Made by a program: the position numbers and the translations under genes. DNA of 10,522 bases from an uncultured Planctomycetaceae bacterium (GTDB lineage: Bacteria; Planctomycetota; Planctomycetia; Pirellulales; Pirellulaceae): contig CAIXSC010000813.1 in assembly GCA_903921945.1 (NCBI GenBank), positions 1-10,522 of the forward strand, read 5' to 3'. Under the pieces are notes generated by a model. That model was not told where the DNA came from, did not search any database, and worked only from the letters and a program-made list of their open reading frames with translations. This document shows, piece after piece, positions 7,401 through 10,522 of the stretch (position 1 is its first letter; every line of letters starts with the position of its first letter).

Positions 7401-7678
7401 ATGCCGGCATGATCGGTGCCGGGCATCCAGAGCACATTGAAGCCTTGCATCCGTTTCCAGCGAATCAAGGTGTCTTGCAGGGTGTTGTTCAGCGCGTGGC
7501 CCAGATGCAGCGCGCCGGTGACGTTTGGCGGCGGAATGACAATCGTGAACGGCGTCCGCGACCCGTCCGGCTCGGCGTGAAAATAGCCAGCCTCCTCCCA
7601 CTGACGGTAGATCCGCGGCGCGACCGTCGCGAAGTCGAACCGATTGGGCAACGATTCCGGCGAAAACGAACTACTCAT
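4472..7678 (-). CDS. valS: Valyl-tRNA synthetase
   Basis: This class I synthetase charges tRNA-Val with valine in the cytoplasm. The signatures are in order: PPPNVTGALHLGH with the HIGH-type HLGH (58-61), WMPGTDHAGIATQ, the editing-domain motif TRPETMLGDTAVAVHP (229-244), CVKITPAHDPNDYEV, the catalytic KMSKS loop as TMSKSKGNGVDP (644-655), NKLWNAARF (748-756) and a C-terminal coiled-coil arm (about 990-1060). It has 1068 residues against about 950 in E. coli. The extra length lies in a charged helical insert (about 245-300) in the editing domain, a Gly/Ser/Ala-rich linker (about 518-541) and a Cys4 insert (689-713) after KMSKS. The ATG at 7678 overlaps the cimA stop codon (ATGA) and has GGGGA 7 bases before it, so expression is probably coupled to cimA and controlled by the cimA leader. 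The frame itself extends upstream into cimA, but those residues are unlike ValS. Confidence 0.97.
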   Translation of the reverse strand: MSSSFSPESLPNRFDFATVAPRIYRQWEEAGYFHAEPDGSRTPFTIVIPPPNVTGALHLGHALNNTLQDTLIRWKRMQGFNVLWMPGTDHAGIATQAVVEKRLREEEKLTRHDLGREKLVERIWVWKDEYEARILRQLKQMGCSCDWQRVRFTLDTVCARAVRQTFFNFFSEGLIYRGKRLVNWDTFLQTAVSDDEVFHEAVKGHFWHLRYPVIDPRPGEPTHVTVATTRPETMLGDTAVAVHPDPAAALTAAETTLRERLATAAVKDREALERELDAISERRQTMLEHLERLRDMARDGRHVLLPLAERPIPLVADEWAKPEMGSGCVKITPAHDPNDYEVAKRCRLPMINLLNPDGTLNENAGAYGGLKMMAARQRVVADLEARGLLAAVEDRDIDLAHSDRSKTPIEPYLADQWFVRMEELAQSAMDAVSDGRVNIVPSRYAKSYLDWLGEKRDWPVSRQLWWGHRIPVWHKTVDDLARLDDLALPFLPRLEPGRAEQPVEADCGAFVAARLAVEGGPGSGVGSVDSGATGSATGSATLFVCIAPGHEELERAAQAAGYQQVEDVLDTWFSSALWPHSTLGWPEATPELSYYYPTSTLVTSRDIITLWVARMVLTGLHNVGEVPFREVYIHPKILDREGDTMSKSKGNGVDPLDVIEKFGPDALRYGLANLCTETQDVRMPVQFECPHCGALIDQSRANRELPRLTCGKCHKDFATQWARKDDDKALPRGLVVSERFEVSRNFCNKLWNAARFTLINLADYSAAPVADSQLALEDRWLLSRLTTVTGAATEALEQYRFADAARVLYDFAWDEFCSFYVEMAKGRLQDAESRPVAQRILAYVLDSLLRLLHPMMPFITEEIWGLLRLAAPIRGIDDPQPSPEHIIVASWPLGDRRWHNAAIEAQFATFQATLGALREIRSRQNIAPRTAIQFQVRCSISTATLLQSMQPYFGSMANAQPVGWGPEIQPPATAATMSLSGMDVFVDLTGLIDVAAELSRNEKEEQKLLGWIQAKQSKLGNANFVARAKPEVVAAERDGLAKMEEQLATVRAALVELRRQAEAAGGGS
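6056..6085. repeat. 12-bp tandem repeat (2.5 copies) inside valS
   Basis: On the plus strand TGTCGCCGATCC occurs twice in a row, followed by the half unit TGTCGC. In valS it encodes GSATGSAT within a Gly/Ser/Ala-rich linker (residues about 518-541) in front of LFVCIAPGHEEL. The unit is a multiple of three, so copy-number changes would keep the frame. A slippage origin is likely. Confidence 0.8.
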
Positions 7679-9294
7679 GGCTTGTTCCCCGTGGCGATTG
7701 CGGCGCCGCTTCCGGCATCCTTCCAAAGCTTGTACTCGATCGCATCCGCCAGCGCGAGCCAACTGGCGTCGATAATGTTCTCACTCACCCCGACCGTGCC
7801 CCAGACGTCTGTTTTATCCGCGCTTTCGATGAACACGCGGATCCGCGCCGCCGTGCCCGCTTCGGAATTCACCACGCGGACTTTGTAATCGACCAGCCGC
7901 ATATCGGCGAGCGCGGGGAATTCACTATGGAGCGCCTTGCGCAACGCCGCATCGAGCGCGTTCACCGGTCCATCCCCTTCAGCGACCTCGTGACGCACAC
8001 GGTCTCCGCAACGCACCTTCACGGAAGCTTCCGTCAATACGCCCTGTGTCGCGTCGCTTTCCACCTCGACACGGTACTTCAGTTTCTCGAAGTGGGGTTG
8101 GAAGCGGCCGGCGCACCGTTGCACCAACAAGTCGAACGACGCCTCGGCCGCTTCGAATTGGTAGCCGCGGTTTTCCAGCTTCACGACTTGGTCGAGGATG
8201 GTTTCCATCAGCCGTGGATCGTCTTGCAGCGAATGGCGGGTCGTCATCGCCCGGATGTTCGAGCGCCCCGACAGCTCACTCACCAAAATCCGCCGCTCAT
8301 TGCCCACCAGTTCGGGATTCATATGTTCGTAGCTCGCTGTCGCCCGCTCGATCGCGTGTACGTGCATTCCTCCCTTGTGCGCGAAGGCGCTCTGGCCCAC
8401 GAACGGCTGGTTGGATCGGATATGCGCGTTCGCCGTTTCGTACACGAATCGGGAAAGCTCGGTCAGATGCCGCAGCGGCTGGCCATCCAACACGCGATAG
8501 CCACGCTTCTTGAACGCCAAGTTCCCCACGACTGAAATCAAGTCGGCGTTACCGCAGCGTTCGCCAAACCCGTTGATCGTCCCCTGCACCTGCACCGCCC
8601 CGGCATCGATCCCCGCCAGCGAGTTGGCGACCGCCAATTCGCAATCGTTATGGCAGTGAATACCCACAGGAACACGAGCGGATGCCTGGCCCAGGCCCTC
8701 GAGTGCCGCCGACGCGGACCGCACCGACGCCGCGACTTCCTCGGGCATCGAGCCGCCATTGGTGTCACATAGCACGACGATCCGGGCGCCCGCTTCGGCC
8801 GCCGCTTGAATCGTTCGCGCCGCGTAGGCCGAATTCGCCTTCCAACCGTCAAAGAAATGCTCGGCGTCGTAAAACACCTCGCGCCCCGACTCGACCAGGA
8901 ACCGCACGCTGTCGCGAATCATGTCCAGGTTTTCCTCAAGGCTCACCCGCAACACGTCCGTGACATGAAAATCCCACGTCTTTCCCACCACCGTGCAGAC
9001 CGGCGCCTCGGACCGCAGCAGCGCCAGCATCCCCGGATCGTCCGCCGCTTTCACACCCTTGCGCCGCGTCATGCCAAAAGCGCAAACGCGAGCATGGCGG
9101 AGCGACATCCTTCGCACCCGCTGGAAATACTCGGCGTCCTTCTCGTTCGAGAGCGGATAGCCGCCCTCGACGTAATCCACGCCGATTTCATCCAGCCGCT
9201 CGGTGATCTGCAGTTTGTCCTGCAGCGACAGGCTGATCCCCTCGCCCTGCGTGCCATCGCGGAGCGTGGTGTCGTAGATTTCGATCGTGCGCAT
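7675..9294 (-). CDS. cimA: (R)-citramalate synthase CimA
   Basis: CimA condenses pyruvate with acetyl-CoA to (R)-citramalate, the first step of the pyruvate (threonine-independent) route to isoleucine. The 539-residue protein starts MRTIEIYDTTLRDGTQGEGI, the signature of the citramalate-synthase branch of the LeuA/HMGL family. R12 and D13 are the catalytic and metal-binding pair. The divalent-metal histidines are H213 and H215 in VGIHCHNDCELA, with the family's GERCGNADL motif at 244-251. FAHKGGMHVHAI (304-315) follows the TIM barrel. Residues from about 400 to 525 form the LeuA-type regulatory domain, expected to bind isoleucine for feedback control. The related alpha-isopropylmalate synthase (LeuA) and homocitrate synthase usually open differently, so CimA is preferred. 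Only a weak ribosome binding site (AAGCGAG) precedes the ATG. Its stop overlaps the valS start by four bases. An attenuator-like leader lies directly upstream. Confidence 0.93.
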   Translation of the reverse strand: MRTIEIYDTTLRDGTQGEGISLSLQDKLQITERLDEIGVDYVEGGYPLSNEKDAEYFQRVRRMSLRHARVCAFGMTRRKGVKAADDPGMLALLRSEAPVCTVVGKTWDFHVTDVLRVSLEENLDMIRDSVRFLVESGREVFYDAEHFFDGWKANSAYAARTIQAAAEAGARIVVLCDTNGGSMPEEVAASVRSASAALEGLGQASARVPVGIHCHNDCELAVANSLAGIDAGAVQVQGTINGFGERCGNADLISVVGNLAFKKRGYRVLDGQPLRHLTELSRFVYETANAHIRSNQPFVGQSAFAHKGGMHVHAIERATASYEHMNPELVGNERRILVSELSGRSNIRAMTTRHSLQDDPRLMETILDQVVKLENRGYQFEAAEASFDLLVQRCAGRFQPHFEKLKYRVEVESDATQGVLTEASVKVRCGDRVRHEVAEGDGPVNALDAALRKALHSEFPALADMRLVDYKVRVVNSEAGTAARIRVFIESADKTDVWGTVGVSENIIDASWLALADAIEYKLWKDAGSGAAIATGNKP

Positions 9295-9321
9295 GACGCG
9301 GCTCGCTTAGGGGCCAAAAAT

Positions 9322-9359
9322 AAAAAAAGCCCCGAGGCCCTCGCGGGGCCTCAGGGCTT
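9322..9359 (-). terminator. Strong intrinsic terminator in the 5' leader of cimA (attenuator)
   Basis: On the minus strand AAGCCCTGAGGCCC (9359-9346), a 5-base loop CGCGA, and GGGCCTCGGGGCTT (9340-9327) form a 14-bp stem with a single G-U pair. A run of seven T follows, partly shared with the stem's last pairs, then ATTTTT. It ends about 27 bases before the cimA ATG. The T-run exists only in the minus direction. The next gene on the right is on the plus strand, so no upstream minus-strand gene explains this terminator. That places it between promoter and cimA as an attenuator. Confidence 0.85.
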
Positions 9360-9389
9360 GGAATCTCCGTTGTCGCCGGCTCCAGCCCT
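9353..9389 (-). promoter_or_regulatory. Antiterminator hairpin competing with the cimA terminator
   Basis: On the minus strand AGGGCTGGAG (9389-9380) can pair with TTCCAAGCCCT (9363-9353), leaving A9359 bulged. An inner CCG/CGG stem (9379-9377 with 9369-9367) and loop GCGACAA complete the hairpin. The 3' arm AAGCCCT is also the start of the terminator stem, so the two structures exclude each other. The 5' arm begins at the last base of the stop codon of the leader open frame. A ribosome at that stop would therefore block the antiterminator and favour termination. Structure was worked out by eye, without energy calculation. Confidence 0.6.
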
Positions 9390-9499
9390 CACCCCGCACC
9401 GTTCCCGTTCATAATCATGGACGCAATCTCGCCACCGGCGACAGTCGCTTCGCCGATCGAAAACAGCCTAGTTACGAAGATCGAGAATCCGCGAGTCAT
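9389..9499 (-). CDS. Putative leader peptide (36 residues) upstream of cimA
   Basis: A short open frame starts at the ATG at 9499, about 34 bases after the predicted transcription start, and ends with TGA at 9389-9391. It begins MTRGFSIFVTRLFSIGEA and ends IASMIMNGNGAG. It holds four Ile (codons 7, 15, 25, 29), two Val and one Leu, which is only a modest excess of branched-chain codons. All three ATGs in the transcribed leader upstream of its stop codon are in this frame. The stop codon touches the antiterminator arm, as in classical amino-acid attenuators, and Ile29 is seven codons before the stop. There is no clear ribosome binding site, which weakens the case. The ATG at 9418 would give a 9-residue version. 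Confidence 0.5.
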   Translation of the reverse strand: MTRGFSIFVTRLFSIGEATVAGGEIASMIMNGNGAG

Positions 9500-9539
9500 G
9501 CTGGCGTCGCCAAAGAAACGTGTAAGCAGTTCTGGGAAA

Positions 9540-9568
9540 ACGATAAGCCGCGTTTCGGGAACTGTCAA
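9540..9568 (-). promoter_or_regulatory. Sigma70-type promoter of the cimA-valS operon
   Basis: On the minus strand a perfect -35 box TTGACA (9568-9563) is followed after 17 bases by TATCGT (9545-9540), which has four of six consensus bases. Transcription would start near A9533, giving a leader of about 239 bases before cimA that contains the leader peptide, antiterminator and terminator in the expected order. Confidence 0.65.
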
Positions 9569-9591
9569 TTGCAGGTCGCCGCCCCCCTAGG

Positions 9592-9621
9592 TTGCCAACG
9601 ACGCGCGTTTGAACCGATAAT
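9592..9621 (+). promoter_or_regulatory. Candidate promoter of the lipoprotein gene with an inverted repeat over the -10 box
   Basis: TTGCCA (9592-9597), 18 bases, then GATAAT (9616-9621) resembles a sigma70 promoter with start near 9628, about 43 bases before the GTG at 9671. The -10 box lies between the arms of an inverted repeat GAACC (9611-9615) and GGTTC (9624-9628), which could be an operator. It is back to back with the cimA promoter. Confidence 0.5.
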
Positions 9622-9655
9622 CAGGTTCGCTGTGACGCATCCAAATCCATGCATC

Positions 9656-9662
9656 GATGAGG
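9656..9662 (+). promoter_or_regulatory. Ribosome binding site of the lipoprotein gene
   Basis: GATGAGG stands 8 bases before the GTG at 9671 and supports this non-ATG start. No ATG in this frame gives a start with a full signal peptide. Confidence 0.5.
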
Positions 9663-9670
9663 CGCCTGCC

Positions 9671-10522
9671 GTGAGCTTGTCAAGGTTTCAGCATCGAAAC
9701 TCCCGAACTCGCCGAGTGCTTGCTTGGACGGCCACGGGAATACTCGCCGCTTCCGCGACCGGTTGCCAACCTTCCGCGCCACAGGCGGGCAATGAGCGTG
9801 GCAATGGCGGTCAAGTGTCATCAAGCGACAGCGGGCCAAGCGGCGGAAGCGAAGCCGATGTCGCGGCGGCAAACCGCCGCGAAGTGGAAGCCGAAGCAGC
9901 ACGTGCGGCCGCGCGCGACGCCGCCATTCGCGCCCGCCGCGATCAAATCACGGCTGCTCAAACCGCCGCCTCGGCCGGCGATTGGGACGCTCTGGAAAAG
10001 ACGCTCGAAAAACTGCAACGCCCCTCCCCCTCCGCCCTACCGGCGAATGAGTCCCACGGGGCGAGTGGCGCGGCCAAGTCAACCGGTGTTCGCGCCGCCG
10101 GGGATGGAGCCGACAGCAGCGGAAGCCCGGAGGCAGTCGCTGATCCACCGCTGTCCAGCGAGGAAATCGCTCTGATCGCCGACCTCGGGAAGCAACTGGA
10201 GTCTGGCCGAGCGAAAGCGGCCGATGCGGCTCGAAGCGCCAAACTCACTCAAGCACGCCAGTGGGTTGACTCCGGCCGACTCGACGACGCCCAAACCGCC
10301 ATCCGCGATGTCGTAACCCGCGCCCCCACGGACGAACAACGCGACACGGCCCAACAACTCACCGAGGAAATCGAACGGATTCGCAAGGCCCGCAGGCAAC
10401 TCAAGTCGTGGCTCACGATGCTCGGGTCAACCGAATCCCGCGAAGTTCAGACCGCGCAAACCCAATTGTTGCAGGACCCGGATACGGCCACCGGCATGAT
10501 CCTCGAGTCGCTGCGGACGACC
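9671..10522 (+). CDS. Putative lipoprotein, Ala-rich with coiled-coil/TPR-like helices, cut by window edge
   Basis: From the GTG at 9671 the frame stays open for 284 codons to the window end. The protein starts with a basic segment (RFQHRNSRTRR), a hydrophobic stretch VLAWTATGILAASATG and a lipobox-like ATG-C32 followed by QPS, so it is probably exported and lipid-anchored. A low-complexity Gly/Ser stretch comes next, then a long Ala/Arg/Glu-rich helix (about 63-95). Further on are helical segments such as QARQWVDSGRLDDAQTAIRDV (about 196-216) that look like a TPR-type helix pair, then charged helices. I do not recognise a family, and the functional domain may lie beyond the window. GATGAGG (9656-9662), 8 bases before the GTG, supports this start; a GTG at 9632 is too close to the predicted transcription start. 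The gene is divergent from cimA. Third codon positions are mostly G or C, as in neighbouring genes. Confidence 0.8.
   Translation, partial: MSLSRFQHRNSRTRRVLAWTATGILAASATGCQPSAPQAGNERGNGGQVSSSDSGPSGGSEADVAAANRREVEAEAARAAARDAAIRARRDQITAAQTAASAGDWDALEKTLEKLQRPSPSALPANESHGASGAAKSTGVRAAGDGADSSGSPEAVADPPLSSEEIALIADLGKQLESGRAKAADAARSAKLTQARQWVDSGRLDDAQTAIRDVVTRAPTDEQRDTAQQLTEEIERIRKARRQLKSWLTMLGSTESREVQTAQTQLLQDPDTATGMILESLRTT

Noticed and set aside
6431..7888. A 485-codon open frame on the plus strand across valS.
   Set aside because: It is antisense to the well-supported valS frame, has no recognisable domain, and is the mirror effect expected in GC-rich coding DNA.
9322..9359. The cimA leader hairpin as a terminator for plus-strand transcription.
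   Set aside because: On the plus strand the stem is followed by GGAATCT with no T-run, and no plus-strand gene ends nearby.
1..10522. tRNA, rRNA, CRISPR arrays, intact insertion sequences.
   Set aside because: No cloverleaf, conserved rRNA stretch, regularly spaced repeats or transposase with terminal inverted repeats was seen by eye.

Overview
The window looks like a chromosomal stretch from a GC-rich, Gram-negative-like bacterium. A planctomycete, probably of the Pirellulales type, is the best guess. This rests on gene content (a PhyH-family dioxygenase beside a large secreted protein, a lipoprotein rich in Ala and Arg, a decayed Rpn/PD-(D/E)XK transposase-like gene, and a valyl-tRNA synthetase with several insertions) and not on any marker gene, so it is an inference.

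Layout. Positions 1-199 (minus) hold the N-terminal part of PriA, cut by the window edge and divergent from nadD (315-932, plus). Convergent with nadD is a probable two-gene minus-strand unit: a large secreted protein (1910-3382), followed after about 30 bases by a phytanoyl-CoA dioxygenase family enzyme (993-1877). Positions 3505-4455 (minus) carry a broken Rpn-family gene with two in-frame stops, an internal deletion and a further frameshift. It starts 16 bases past the stop codon of valS. valS (4472-7678) and cimA (7675-9294) lie on the minus strand, with cimA first; the two genes overlap by the four bases ATGA, so they form a translationally coupled operon. At the right edge a plus-strand lipoprotein gene (9671 onward) runs off the window.

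The most interesting part is the 376-base gap 9295-9670. On the minus strand it reads as a complete transcription-attenuation leader for the cimA-valS operon: a near-consensus promoter (TTGACA, 17 bases, TATCGT), a short open frame of 36 codons, an antiterminator hairpin that begins in the stop codon of that frame, and a strong GC-rich terminator with a T-run just before cimA. The terminator uses the same bases as the antiterminator. No minus-strand gene lies upstream for it to terminate. A separate plus-strand promoter for the lipoprotein gene sits in the same gap.

How the genes work together: CimA makes (R)-citramalate, the entry to isoleucine by the pyruvate route, and ValS charges tRNA with valine. 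One leader that senses branched-chain amino acids or their charged tRNAs could set both. PriA (replication restart) and NadD (NAD synthesis) are housekeeping genes with no obvious link to the rest. The secreted protein and the dioxygenase have no assigned pathway.
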